Shown here in pieces: positions 35,440 through 43,034 of a DNA stretch of 46,351 nucleotides. This DNA comes from Bacteroidota bacterium (lineage in GTDB: Bacteria > Bacteroidota > Bacteroidia > Palsa-965): assembly GCA_016194975.1 (NCBI GenBank), contig JACQAM010000021.1, forward strand, positions 1 through 46,351. The letters are read 5' to 3'. The position numbers and the translations under genes were made by a program. How positions within the stretch are numbered: the first letter of the stretch is position 1; each line of letters opens with the position of its first letter. The notes under the pieces are model-generated. The model was not told where the DNA came from. It saw nothing but the letters and a program-made list of their open reading frames with translations, and ran no database searches.

Positions 35440-35594
35440 TTACTTCGAAGAAAATTAATTATTGGGAAAGCAGAAAAAAGTTTACATGAAATGTTTTCAG
35501 TTTGTTGTTCTGCTTCGCGAGAATTATTCGGAGTGAAGTTTATATAAGAGTTGCAATGGAATGTTTGTTGTTTTCGGTCTTTGGCCAGAAAAAA

Positions 35595-35626
35595 GTAATC
35601 AGTGTTAATCAGTGAAAACCTGTGGC
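35595..35626. repeat. Ten-bp word repeat (AATCAGTG type)
   Basis: GTAATCAGTG, TTAATCAGTG and AAAACCTGTG lie in tandem, followed by GC. I believe similar AATC(C/A)GTG...TGTGGC strings occur between genes in other Bacteroidota. Confidence 0.65.
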
Positions 35627-35702
35627 AATATTATTCGGGCTTCAACTGATTTTTTTCTCAAAGTTGTGAGTGAATTAAATGCTACAGGCGGAATGATCCT
35701 AG

Positions 35703-35789
35703 CCCCGACATGCCGCTTTTACCCCGCGCGTTCTTACCTTCGACTGGCGCTCAGGCTGACAAGCGCGCGCGTAATGCGGCGTGGCGGGA
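35703..35789. repeat. Long GC-rich imperfect hairpin with a REP-like core
   Basis: The left arm 35703-35730 and right arm 35763-35789 are complementary over roughly 27 bases with a few mismatches and bulges (left CCCCGACATGCCGC, right GCGGCGTGGCGGGA). The loop region carries CCTTCGACTGGCGCTCAG followed by GCTGAC, a relative of the REP-like palindromes at 6259 and 6661. Base composition is much richer in GC than the surrounding DNA. Confidence 0.75.
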
Positions 35790-35865
35790 CAAGAGTTGTT
35801 TTATAGCACAACAGCTGCCGCTCCTGAAAAAAATTCCAAAAAAATGTTTCGCTGAATCTTCGAAT

Positions 35866-36240
35866 TTATTCCTCCGCTAAAACTTTCTTCACAGCAGCGG
35901 CAAGATTCTGCCACGCTTTCAATCCGTGTTTGTGTAAATAGTCGATCGCTTTCTGATCGCCGAGCACCATCCCTGCGCACATAGCGAGGCGCGAATGTTT
36001 CGCATCGAAGAGCGCCTGCACAGCATGCGGATCTCCGTCGACCGCGGTAATGAAAAGCGCCCAGTCGTCGTGATCATAATCGTGCAACCATTCCATGGCG
36101 CCATCGTCGTTGAAACGCAGGGCATCGTGCACCATGATCAATTCCTGTTTGCCTTGTCGCTGCAGCCATTCCTGTGCACGCTCATTTCCGCTGAGCGCAT
36201 CGGCGAGTTGCTGGATGGTTTGATCGTTTGTGAAAGACAT
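35866..36240 (-). CDS. Small helical protein, unknown function
   Basis: A 124-residue acidic, Ala/His-rich protein that I do not recognise. It reads as a string of short helices (NERAQEWLQRQGKQELIMVHDALRF...MEWLHDYDHDDWALFITAVDGD...AVQALFDAKHSRLAMCAGMVLGDQKAIDYLHKHG), reminiscent of a small helical-repeat fold (ankyrin- or HEAT-like), ending in a Lys-rich helix. It has no signal peptide, so it is probably cytoplasmic. Codon use matches its neighbours. It lies downstream of the zinc-ribbon/SPFH genes on the same strand, separated by a word-repeat hairpin. Confidence 0.75.
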   Translation of the reverse strand: MSFTNDQTIQQLADALSGNERAQEWLQRQGKQELIMVHDALRFNDDGAMEWLHDYDHDDWALFITAVDGDPHAVQALFDAKHSRLAMCAGMVLGDQKAIDYLHKHGLKAWQNLAAAVKKVLAEE

Positions 36241-36243
36241 GGT

Positions 36244-36262
36244 AGAATGGAGAATGGAAGGA
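36244..36262. repeat. GAATGGA word repeat upstream of the small helical gene
   Basis: AGAATGGAGAATGGAAGGA lies next to the gene start at 36240. It uses the same word as the hairpin arm at 36359-36375. Confidence 0.6.
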
Positions 36263-36358
36263 GAAGAGGGAGAAAATGTTTTTTTGTTTCCTGATTATAC
36301 GATTACAAAAATGAGTTGTTTCAAACGTCCGCCGAAATTAATGGAATGTTTTATAAAT

Positions 36359-36424
36359 GAGAATGGAGAATGGAGGGCGGGAAATAAAAAAATCTCCGAA
36401 CTCCACTCTCCGCTCTCCATTTTC
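36359..36424. repeat. GAATGGA word-repeat hairpin abutting a stop codon
   Basis: The arm GAGAATGGAGAATGGAG (36359-36375) is mirrored by CTCCACTCTCCGCTCTCCAT plus TTTC (36401-36424), with a few mismatches. The right arm touches the TAA stop (36425-36427) of the zinc-ribbon gene. On the minus strand it would form an RNA hairpin right after the coding sequence. Confidence 0.75.
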
Positions 36425-37549
36425 TTAAGCGCCATGTTTGTAGCGATAGTAGAAATAAATTGCTCCACCGATAACGGCAACTGCGCCGGCAATGGTTCCG
36501 AAAATTTTCCAGAAACTGTACGGGCGTTCGCCCTGTACTTCGCCGGTGCGTGCGTTGATCATGAAGCGATAAACTTTGTTGCTGTACTTGAAAGCGCTCA
36601 GCCAGATCGGGAGCAGGAGGTGTTTGAAAGTAGTTTTGTTGTAATTCGTATTCAGCGTGAGGATCTGCTGTTCATCGCCGCCGATATGTTTTTTCACGGT
36701 CGAGCGGATTATTTCTTCCATTCTCTTTTTTGCTTTTTCAAATCCCTGCTTCACATCTGTCTGATAACGCTCGGCAACAAATCCTGTGAGTAATTGTTCG
36801 TTGAATGCAGCCAGTTCTTTCAGATCCCAGGGCTCGAGTTCCTGCGCGAGTTTTTCCGGAAGAGATGCGCTCGCCATCACAAGAATGTCGTCGAACTTGT
36901 CATTCACATTTCCACTGGTGGGCGTCCATCGTGTTTTGCGCACTTGCCGCGTTTGTGTTTTTCCATCCACGGTGTAAGATTCACTCACGTAATAATGGTC
37001 GCCGCGCATTCCGGAATATTTTGAAGCGGTGTCACTGTCGTAAGTCCAGTAAGGAATGTAAAGCCCTTTCAGTTTATCATTCTGCGCTGCATTTTTAAGA
37101 TCGCCGGGAGCGAACCACAAACCACTCAGCCATTTTTTAAAAGCTTCCATGCCTTTATTCTTGTCGATCCTGAAAGGCAATAAATATTTCGGTTTGATAA
37201 AACTTGCAGTGGTTCCTCCTTTGAGCACAAGCGCAGTTCCGCAGAACGGACAATTATCGGCAGTAACATTTGGCCGCAGCGTAGTGGAAGATCCGCAACT
37301 ATCGCATTTCACAATGGTCGCTTCCATTTTCTCCGCCGAATTTTCTGCATTCGCAAGAAAAGATTCGAAATCGATCTCTTCGGTTGCAACTGCTTTCAGT
37401 TGTTCACCAAGATCATTCTGCGTTCCGCAGTAAATGCATTTCATGCTTTGTACGCCGGGACTGAATTCAAGAATTCCGCCGCAGTCTTTGCATTTTACTT
37501 TTCCCTGTTCGGCTACGTCCTGTGTTTTTTCGGAGAAATCGTTACTCAT
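36425..37549 (-). CDS. Membrane-anchored double zinc-ribbon protein
   Basis: A 374-residue protein. Two four-Cys ribbons come first (Cys20/23/38/41 and Cys82/85/100/103), the second ending in CPFCGTALVLK. A conserved core follows, typical of bacterial proteins often mislabelled as helicase or TFIIB-like (GLYIPYWTYDSDTASKYSGMRGDHYYV, TRQVRKTRWTPTSGNV, FDDILVMAS), then FKHLLLPIWLSAFKY and the motif MINARTGEVQGERPYS just before a TM helix (FWKIFGTIAGAVAVIGGAIYFYY). The TM places it at the cytoplasmic face of the inner membrane. Related proteins are known from operons with SPFH proteins, and here the SPFH gene is 157 bases upstream on the same strand. Confidence 0.85.
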   Translation of the reverse strand: MSNDFSEKTQDVAEQGKVKCKDCGGILEFSPGVQSMKCIYCGTQNDLGEQLKAVATEEIDFESFLANAENSAEKMEATIVKCDSCGSSTTLRPNVTADNCPFCGTALVLKGGTTASFIKPKYLLPFRIDKNKGMEAFKKWLSGLWFAPGDLKNAAQNDKLKGLYIPYWTYDSDTASKYSGMRGDHYYVSESYTVDGKTQTRQVRKTRWTPTSGNVNDKFDDILVMASASLPEKLAQELEPWDLKELAAFNEQLLTGFVAERYQTDVKQGFEKAKKRMEEIIRSTVKKHIGGDEQQILTLNTNYNKTTFKHLLLPIWLSAFKYSNKVYRFMINARTGEVQGERPYSFWKIFGTIAGAVAVIGGAIYFYYRYKHGA

Positions 37550-37603
37550 TGGATTTTTTTATGGATGGTTGGAAAAAATTCTGATTGATAGTATCACAAA
37601 AAA

Positions 37604-37689
37604 GTTGGTGGTTGGTTGGTTGGTCGTTGGTGGTTTAATCCTAAAAGAATTTGAAACCACAAACAACCAACCAACTGCCAACCACCAAC
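37604..37689. repeat. GTTGGT word-repeat hairpin, about 33-bp arms
   Basis: The left arm 37604-37636 (GTTGGTGGTTGGTTGGTTGG, then TCGTTGGTGGTTT) and right arm 37654-37689 are inverted copies with about three differences, enclosing a 17-base loop. It lies between the SPFH and zinc-ribbon genes. In RNA it would be one of the strongest hairpins in the window. Confidence 0.85.
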
Positions 37690-37706
37690 GAGCGATGGCA
37701 AGTGCG

Positions 37707-38837
37707 TTAGCCAGCTGGTGGCGGAGGCGGCATTGGAGGAGGAACTGCGGTGAACAGTGCAGCGAGTTCTGCAACTTGTCCTGCCGGTAACCATCCTGCC
37801 ATTCCGTTTTTCCAAACGTTTGATTCTTTTTTGAGAGCACCGCTTGCTACCATTCCTTGTAACGCGGCCATATCGAATGGACCTTGTTGCGCACCATTCA
37901 CAGCGACGAAGAATTGCATCATCGGTGGTGGAGGCGGAGGAGTATTCTGCTGGCCCTGCATTCCGGTTTGCGGATTGAATTGATTCTGCGCATACATATT
38001 TCCCATCTGGTTTCCCATTCCCATTCCCATTCCCATTCCCATTCCTGCTCCCATCATTCCGCCGCCATTCGGATTCTGCGCTGCCTGTTCCATTGCATTC
38101 GCTGCCTGGAATTGAGAATATGCACCGAGATTTCCGACGATTCCCATGCTGCTGCGTTTGTCGAGCATTGCTTCCACTTCGGGCGGAAGAGAAATATTTT
38201 CTACGAGCAATTTTGTAAGTGTAATTCCGTATTCGAGAAATTCAGGAGCGATCTTTTTTTGGATCGTCTCGGAGAATTCATCATAGTTCGATGCCATATC
38301 GAGCACCGGAATTTTTGCTGAAGCCACCGCATCGGTGAAACGTGTCATCACGATGTTGCGGAGATTTTCGGTGATCTCTTCGGTGGTAACGTGTTCATCG
38401 GTACCGGCAATCTCTTTGATGAAAGCTTTTGCGTCCGTAATGCGCATGGCGTATGATCCGAACGCACGTATGCGCACGGGGCCGAATTCTGCATCGCGGA
38501 TCATGATCGGATTTTTAGTTCCGTATTTGAGATTCGTGAATTGTTTGGTGTTAACGAAATAAACTTCCGCTTTGTACGGAGAATTGAATCCGTATTTCCA
38601 TCCTTTGAGTGTGGAAAGGATCGGTAAGTTTTGTGTTGACAAGGTGTACATTCCCGGCTGAAAAACATCGGCGAACTGACCTTCATTTACAAAAACGGCT
38701 ACCTGCGATTCGCGAACGGTGAGTTTTGCATTGTTCTTGATCTCGTTCTGAAAACGAGGGAAACGCCAAACCATCGTATCATTCGAACTGTCTGTCCATT
38801 CGATAATGTCGATGAACTCATTTTTAAATAGTCCCAT
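37707..38837 (-). CDS. SPFH-domain protein with Met/Gly linker and GYF_2-like domain (YdjI type)
   Basis: A 376-residue protein in three parts. An SPFH/band-7-like domain (about 30-235) has VRESQVAVFVNEGQFADVFQPGMYTL near its start and EFLEYGITLTKLLVENISLPPEV near its end, as in the 'virion core' YdjI-type SPFH proteins. A linker (about 240-305) has repeated Gly-Met pairs, coded by a CCCATT hexamer array, and a run of Pro. A GYF_2-like domain (about 310-360) has FFVAVNGAQQGPFDMAALQGMV and NVWKNGMAGWLPAGQV. In Bacillus subtilis, YdjI helps bring the phage-shock protein PspA to the membrane. No PspA gene is visible here. It probably acts as a membrane-scaffold protein. Confidence 0.9.
   Translation of the reverse strand: MGLFKNEFIDIIEWTDSSNDTMVWRFPRFQNEIKNNAKLTVRESQVAVFVNEGQFADVFQPGMYTLSTQNLPILSTLKGWKYGFNSPYKAEVYFVNTKQFTNLKYGTKNPIMIRDAEFGPVRIRAFGSYAMRITDAKAFIKEIAGTDEHVTTEEITENLRNIVMTRFTDAVASAKIPVLDMASNYDEFSETIQKKIAPEFLEYGITLTKLLVENISLPPEVEAMLDKRSSMGIVGNLGAYSQFQAANAMEQAAQNPNGGGMMGAGMGMGMGMGMGNQMGNMYAQNQFNPQTGMQGQQNTPPPPPPMMQFFVAVNGAQQGPFDMAALQGMVASGALKKESNVWKNGMAGWLPAGQVAELAALFTAVPPPMPPPPPAG
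38012..38046. repeat. In-frame CCCATT hexamer repeat inside the SPFH gene
   Basis: About five copies of CCCATT encode the Gly-Met dipeptides of the linker. A change of one unit keeps the reading frame. Confidence 0.8.
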
Positions 38838-38903
38838 GGGTAAGTGTATTGTGTGTTAGTTGTGTGAAAAAAAGCCCTCGCGAACATTCGGGATGGCTAT
38901 GTT

Positions 38904-38911
38904 CAAATATA
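38904..38911 (-). promoter_or_regulatory. Candidate -7 element of the SPFH gene
   Basis: TATATTTG on the minus strand, 66 bases before the ATG, is identical to the element at 2832-2839. No clear -33 element. Confidence 0.4.
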
Positions 38912-38957
38912 TCTCTTTTTTCGAATGAATAAATGGAAAAAGTTCAAAATAATTACA

Positions 38958-38989
38958 GGAATAATTGCAAACCATGGGCCAATTATTCC
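38958..38989. promoter_or_regulatory. Perfect 10-bp inverted repeat in a divergent promoter region
   Basis: GGAATAATTG and CAATTATTCC are perfect inverses around a 12-base loop. It is placed between the SPFH gene (minus) and the flavoprotein gene (plus), so it is a candidate operator or leader hairpin. Confidence 0.55.
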
Positions 38990-39070
38990 GGGACAATTCA
39001 GAAGGAGTATTCAGCAGATAATGAAGGCCTCCGTTGAAGCCATCGTCTTATTTCTCCGTAAACTTGTATC

Positions 39071-40324
39071 GTGTCCGGTAAAAATCCTGTTTCAGATATT
39101 CTAATTCTCGGCGGCGGCGCTGCCGGATTTTTTGCTGCTGTGAATGCAGCAGAACTCGATCCTTCACTGAAAATCGCCATTATTGAGCGGTCGGAAAAAT
39201 TACTTTCCAAGGTGCGCATTTCGGGTGGCGGAAGGTGCAACGTAACGCACGCGTGTTTCGATAACAACCTTCTTTCTGAATTTTATCCGAGAGGAAACAA
39301 AGAATTGCCCGGTCCGTTTTCCAGGTTTTCCGTCAAGGAAACGATCGCCTGGTTTGAAAAGCGAAAAGTGAAATTGAAAACAGAAGAGGACGGGCGGATG
39401 TTTCCTGTTACGAATGATTCTGCTACGATCGTGAATTGTCTTCTCGATGAAGCGCGTAAACGGAAAATCCAGATCCATCTTTCGAAAAGTATTAATTCCA
39501 TTCTCAAAAAAAAGGACTATTGGGAAGTGACGGCGAATGAAGAAGAAGTTTTCACGGCAAAAAAATTACTCATCGCCACGGGAGGTTCTCCTAAAATCGG
39601 AAATTACAGTTTGATCGCTTCATTGGGACATTCCATTCTTCCACCACTTCCTTCGCTGTTCACTTTCAATCTTCCGGAGAATAAGATTACCGAACTGATG
39701 GGTGTGAGCGTGGAAAATGCAGAAGTGAAAATTGGCGGAACAAAAATTATAACCCATGGCCCGCTCCTCATCACCCATTGGGGAATGAGCGGACCTGCCG
39801 TGTTGAAAGCGTCGGCATTCGGCGCAACAGAACTCGCAAAATGTAATTACAACTTCACCGCGATCATCAACTGGACCGGAAAAACAGCAAATGAGATCCG
39901 TGATGAGATCATCCATGCGAGAAAAAAAACCGGAAGCGTAACTGTTTTTTCTTCGAATAATTTTCATCTTCCCAAACGCCTCTGGCATTTTCTGCTGGTA
40001 AAATGCGGCATTCATGAAGAACACAAGTGGGCCGATCTCGCTTCTTCCCAAATGGAAAAACTGGGAATGACCATGCTCGGTGACCAGTATGAAGTGAAAG
40101 GGAAAACCACTTTCAAAGACGAATTCGTAACCTGCGGTGGTGTTGAATTAAAAGAAATAGATTTCCGCACGATGGAAAGTAAATTGAGAAAAGATCTTTT
40201 TTTCGCCGGCGAAGTGGTCAACATCGATGCCCTCACCGGCGGATTCAATTTCCAGGCCGCCTGGACCACCGGTTTCATTGCTGCAAATGGCATGGTACCG
40301 GGTGGTTTATCTAAAGGGAAATAA
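39071..40324 (+). CDS. HI0933/BaiN-like FAD-dependent oxidoreductase
   Basis: A 417-residue flavoprotein starting with GTG; no ATG lies upstream in frame near the motif. It has the N-terminal dinucleotide-binding loop ILGGGAAGFFAA (12-23), the family signature VRISGGGRCNVTHA (48-61), a second nucleotide-contact block LIATGGSPKIGNY, and the C-terminal FFAGEVVNIDALTGGFNFQAAWTTG. This fits the HI0933 family. Members include BaiN, reported to reduce bile-acid derivatives, and YhiN; the physiological substrate of most is unknown. Length is standard. It is transcribed away from the SPFH gene, 233 bases apart. Confidence 0.93.
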   Translation: MSGKNPVSDILILGGGAAGFFAAVNAAELDPSLKIAIIERSEKLLSKVRISGGGRCNVTHACFDNNLLSEFYPRGNKELPGPFSRFSVKETIAWFEKRKVKLKTEEDGRMFPVTNDSATIVNCLLDEARKRKIQIHLSKSINSILKKKDYWEVTANEEEVFTAKKLLIATGGSPKIGNYSLIASLGHSILPPLPSLFTFNLPENKITELMGVSVENAEVKIGGTKIITHGPLLITHWGMSGPAVLKASAFGATELAKCNYNFTAIINWTGKTANEIRDEIIHARKKTGSVTVFSSNNFHLPKRLWHFLLVKCGIHEEHKWADLASSQMEKLGMTMLGDQYEVKGKTTFKDEFVTCGGVELKEIDFRTMESKLRKDLFFAGEVVNIDALTGGFNFQAAWTTGFIAANGMVPGGLSKGK

Positions 40325-40357
40325 TGTAAATTGCATCCTCGCAAAATTCCCTGCACT

Positions 40358-42391
40358 ATGCGACTCCGCTTTTTTTATTTGTCTGCGCTGCTTCTTTTCA
40401 TTGGCGCATTTGCGCATGCGCAGGATATCAATCTTGGAAAAGGATTCCGAAAAGATCAGAAGGGAATGGAGGCGTTCAAGGAAGCGCAGGAATATTACGA
40501 TGCAGGAAATTATCTCCAGGCACTTCCGCTTTATCGTTCACTGGAACCCCAGTATGGAACGAATGATTATCTCACTTACAAAATCGGGATATGTCTCCTC
40601 TACAAAAGTGATGAGTTGGATGAGTCGCTCGATTATCTGCTGAAAACAAAAGAGAAGAATTCAAAAGCGGCCGACATTGATCTTTACATTGCGCGCGCGT
40701 ATCATCTCAATGAAAAATATGATGAAGCCATTGCGAGTATTGATGAATATGAAAAGAAAAAAATTACGCCGGAGAAACAGGCAGAAGCAGAACAACTCCG
40801 GCAGTATTGCATCAATGCAAAGGAACTTACTTCGCACCGGGTAGAAGCGCGTATCACCAATATAGAACAACCGGTGAACACGGAAAATTCGGAATATGTT
40901 CCGGTGGTCACTTCCGACGATTCCGTTTTGCTTTACACGTATCGTGGTGAAAGCAGTATGGGCGGATTGCAGAAATATCCCGGAGTTCCCGATTCTTCCG
41001 GAACTTATTTTGAAGATGTTTTTATTTCTCATCGCGAAAACGGAAAGTGGGGGCCTCCTCATGCACTCGACACTACGATCAACACCGATGGACATGATGC
41101 GGCTATAGGAATTTCCAACGACGGACAAACACTTCTCATTTACAAAGACGAAGAAGGAAATGGCGACATCTGTGTTTCCGCGCTCGAAGGAACTGAATGG
41201 ACAAAACCAACTCCGCTAATGGGAGAGATCAATTCGCTGGCGTGGGAAGGAAGTGCAACATTTTCTGTGGACATGAACACAATTTATTTTGCAAGCGAAC
41301 GTGAAGGCGGATACGGTGGGAGAGATATATGGATGGCTACCAAATTAGAGAACGGTACGTGGGGAAATATTAAAAATCTTGGACCGATCATTAACACGCA
41401 GTATGATGAAGATGCTCCTTTTCTTCACCCGAACGGAACAACACTCATCTTCAGTTCGCAGGGACATAACAGCATGGGCGGGTATGATATTTTCAAAACA
41501 GAACTCACCTACATTGACAGCATAACAGTTTCTCCTTCCGATCCGGTGAATCTTGGTTACCCGATAAACACGCCCGGCGACGATAAATATTTTGTGCTCG
41601 GTACCGATGGCCATCACGGATATTATTCATCGGGAAAAGCAGGAGGAGAAGGACAACAGGATATTTATCTCGTGGAAACGGATTTCAACATGAACACTAC
41701 AAACGTGTTGTTACTGAGCGGAAATATCACACTCGATGGCCAGCCGATAAGTGCTTCCATCAACATTCAGGATCAGAGCGGAAAATTCCGGCCGTTCACG
41801 TTGAACAGTAATGCTGCCAGTGGAAAATATCTTACTTCATTGCCACAGGGACGGACTTATAAAGTTTCTTATTCACTCAACGGATTTCAGTCGCAGGATA
41901 CTGTTGTGAATGCAACACAGATCGGTGAAATGCAGCGCAGCAATATTGATATTGCTTTTTACACAACTGGCTATCTCGTGAAGCAACAACGGATCAAGAG
42001 TATCGACACGGTGATGTTTCACCATGTTCCGCTTGATTCTTCCAATCTTCTCCTTACGGATCCTATTGATTACGCTTTGTTGTTGCGTCTTTATGGTGAT
42101 GCAAAAGCGCCCGGACTTTATTTCCGCGTGCAGGTGGCTGCGTATAATTTTCCGGAGAATTATAAATACCAACGACTCAAAAATTTAGGCAGCATCGACC
42201 GCATTGTGCTAGATGATCATGTGACACGTTTCACTATGGGGAAATTCGAAACGTTGCGTGAGGCCGAAGCGTACAAACAGAAAATAATCGCCACCGGTCA
42301 GACTGATGCTTTCATTACGGCTGAGAAAGACGGGAAGCGTTATTATCTCAGAGAACTCATCCGCCTGCATTTTTTCCAGGATACAAAATGA
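40358..42391 (+). CDS. PorE-like TPR/PD40 protein with a C-terminal SPOR-like domain
   Basis: I start at MRLRFFYLSALLLFIGAFAHAQ (677 residues); an upstream ATG at 40331 adds nine polar residues. A TPR region (about 35-150; AQEYYDAGNYLQALPLYRSL, AYHLNEKYDEAIASI) is followed by PD40 propeller motifs (VVTSDDSVLLYTYR, AIGISNDGQTLLIYKDEEGNGDI, SATFSVDMNTIYFASEREGGYGGRDIWMA, FLHPNGTTLIFSSQGHNSMGGYDIF). A beta-sandwich region comes next, then a SPOR-like domain (about 590-670; LYFRVQVAAYNFPE, FTMGKFETLREAEAYKQKI). PorE-type T9SS proteins share TPR plus PD40 but end in an OmpA domain. Here the SPOR-like domain, which in other proteins binds glycan strands, would replace it. Confidence 0.85.
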   Translation: MRLRFFYLSALLLFIGAFAHAQDINLGKGFRKDQKGMEAFKEAQEYYDAGNYLQALPLYRSLEPQYGTNDYLTYKIGICLLYKSDELDESLDYLLKTKEKNSKAADIDLYIARAYHLNEKYDEAIASIDEYEKKKITPEKQAEAEQLRQYCINAKELTSHRVEARITNIEQPVNTENSEYVPVVTSDDSVLLYTYRGESSMGGLQKYPGVPDSSGTYFEDVFISHRENGKWGPPHALDTTINTDGHDAAIGISNDGQTLLIYKDEEGNGDICVSALEGTEWTKPTPLMGEINSLAWEGSATFSVDMNTIYFASEREGGYGGRDIWMATKLENGTWGNIKNLGPIINTQYDEDAPFLHPNGTTLIFSSQGHNSMGGYDIFKTELTYIDSITVSPSDPVNLGYPINTPGDDKYFVLGTDGHHGYYSSGKAGGEGQQDIYLVETDFNMNTTNVLLLSGNITLDGQPISASINIQDQSGKFRPFTLNSNAASGKYLTSLPQGRTYKVSYSLNGFQSQDTVVNATQIGEMQRSNIDIAFYTTGYLVKQQRIKSIDTVMFHHVPLDSSNLLLTDPIDYALLLRLYGDAKAPGLYFRVQVAAYNFPENYKYQRLKNLGSIDRIVLDDHVTRFTMGKFETLREAEAYKQKIIATGQTDAFITAEKDGKRYYLRELIRLHFFQDTK

Positions 42392-42438
42392 AATTTATTT
42401 TTACCCGGCTTCTATAATTCAGATAAGTTTTTTCTCCT

Positions 42439-42888
42439 ATGAAACTTGAAGACGAGATCAAACAGAAAAATTTCGCCAGCGTTTATCATCGTACGGCGGT
42501 CAATATTATTTTCACTGCTTCCTGGATGCAATCGCGTTACACGCGCGAGTTGAAAAAATTCGGAATTACCACGCAACAATTCAATGTGCTCCGTATTTTG
42601 CGCGGACAGTTGCCGAATGCTGCATCGGTTGGGCTCATACAGGAACGCATGCTCGATAAAAATTCAAATGCATCGCGGCTCATCGATAAATTACTGGCCA
42701 AAAAACTCATTGACAGAAAAGCGTGCGAAGAAGACCGGCGCCAGATGGATGTGCGCATCACGCAAAAAGGACTTGATCTGCTCGATGAATTGCAACCATT
42801 GATGAACGAATGGAATAATTTACTGACCACACTTTCATCCGAAGAAGTGAAACTGCTCGGAGAATTATTGGATAAGTTGCGAGGGTGA
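42439..42888 (+). CDS. MarR-family transcriptional regulator
   Basis: A 149-residue winged-helix protein typical of MarR. A dimerisation helix (VNIIFTASWMQSRYTRELKKFG) leads into the helix-turn-helix (TTQQFNVLRILRG...VGLIQERMLDKNSNASRLIDKLLAKKLI), and the wing DRKACEEDRRQMDVRITQKGLDLL follows. MarR proteins usually repress neighbouring genes and let go on binding phenolic compounds or on oxidation. The next gene, a pirin, is a natural candidate target. The TGA stop overlaps the start of a GAGTTAT word-repeat hairpin. Confidence 0.92.
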   Translation: MKLEDEIKQKNFASVYHRTAVNIIFTASWMQSRYTRELKKFGITTQQFNVLRILRGQLPNAASVGLIQERMLDKNSNASRLIDKLLAKKLIDRKACEEDRRQMDVRITQKGLDLLDELQPLMNEWNNLLTTLSSEEVKLLGELLDKLRG

Positions 42889-42983
42889 TGAGTTATGAGT
42901 TATAAGTAAAGGAGATTTGTGGAATAAAAAGTAATCTTCAATATTCTGATACCTGTAATTCAAAACCCATAACTCATTACTCA
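42886..42983. repeat. GAGTTAT word-repeat hairpin between MarR and pirin
   Basis: The left arm 42889-42903 (TGAGTTATGAGTTAT) starts one base after the MarR stop. It is mirrored at 42969-42983 (ATAACTCATTACTCA), matching at 14 of 15 positions, with a 65-base loop. Confidence 0.8.
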
Positions 42984-43034
42984 CAACCTTGTGTAAATAG
43001 AAACGCTTTCCATCATCTAAAAAAGAATTTCCAA

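Larger units (their letters stand above)
35440..35865. other. Intergenic gap of 426 bases carrying repeat elements
   Basis: A convergent gap between the 34540 gene and the 35866 gene. It holds a three-unit 10-bp GTG-word repeat (35595-35624) and a long GC-rich imperfect hairpin (35703-35789). No gene is supported. Confidence 0.7.

Noticed and set aside
36230-36793. Plus-strand open frame of 187 codons
   Set aside because: It runs antisense to the zinc-ribbon gene, whose minus-strand frame has clear zinc and TM motifs.
39059-39066. TAAACTTG as promoter of the flavoprotein gene
   Set aside because: One mismatch to TAnnTTTG, and the implied transcript start would fall at or after the GTG start codon.
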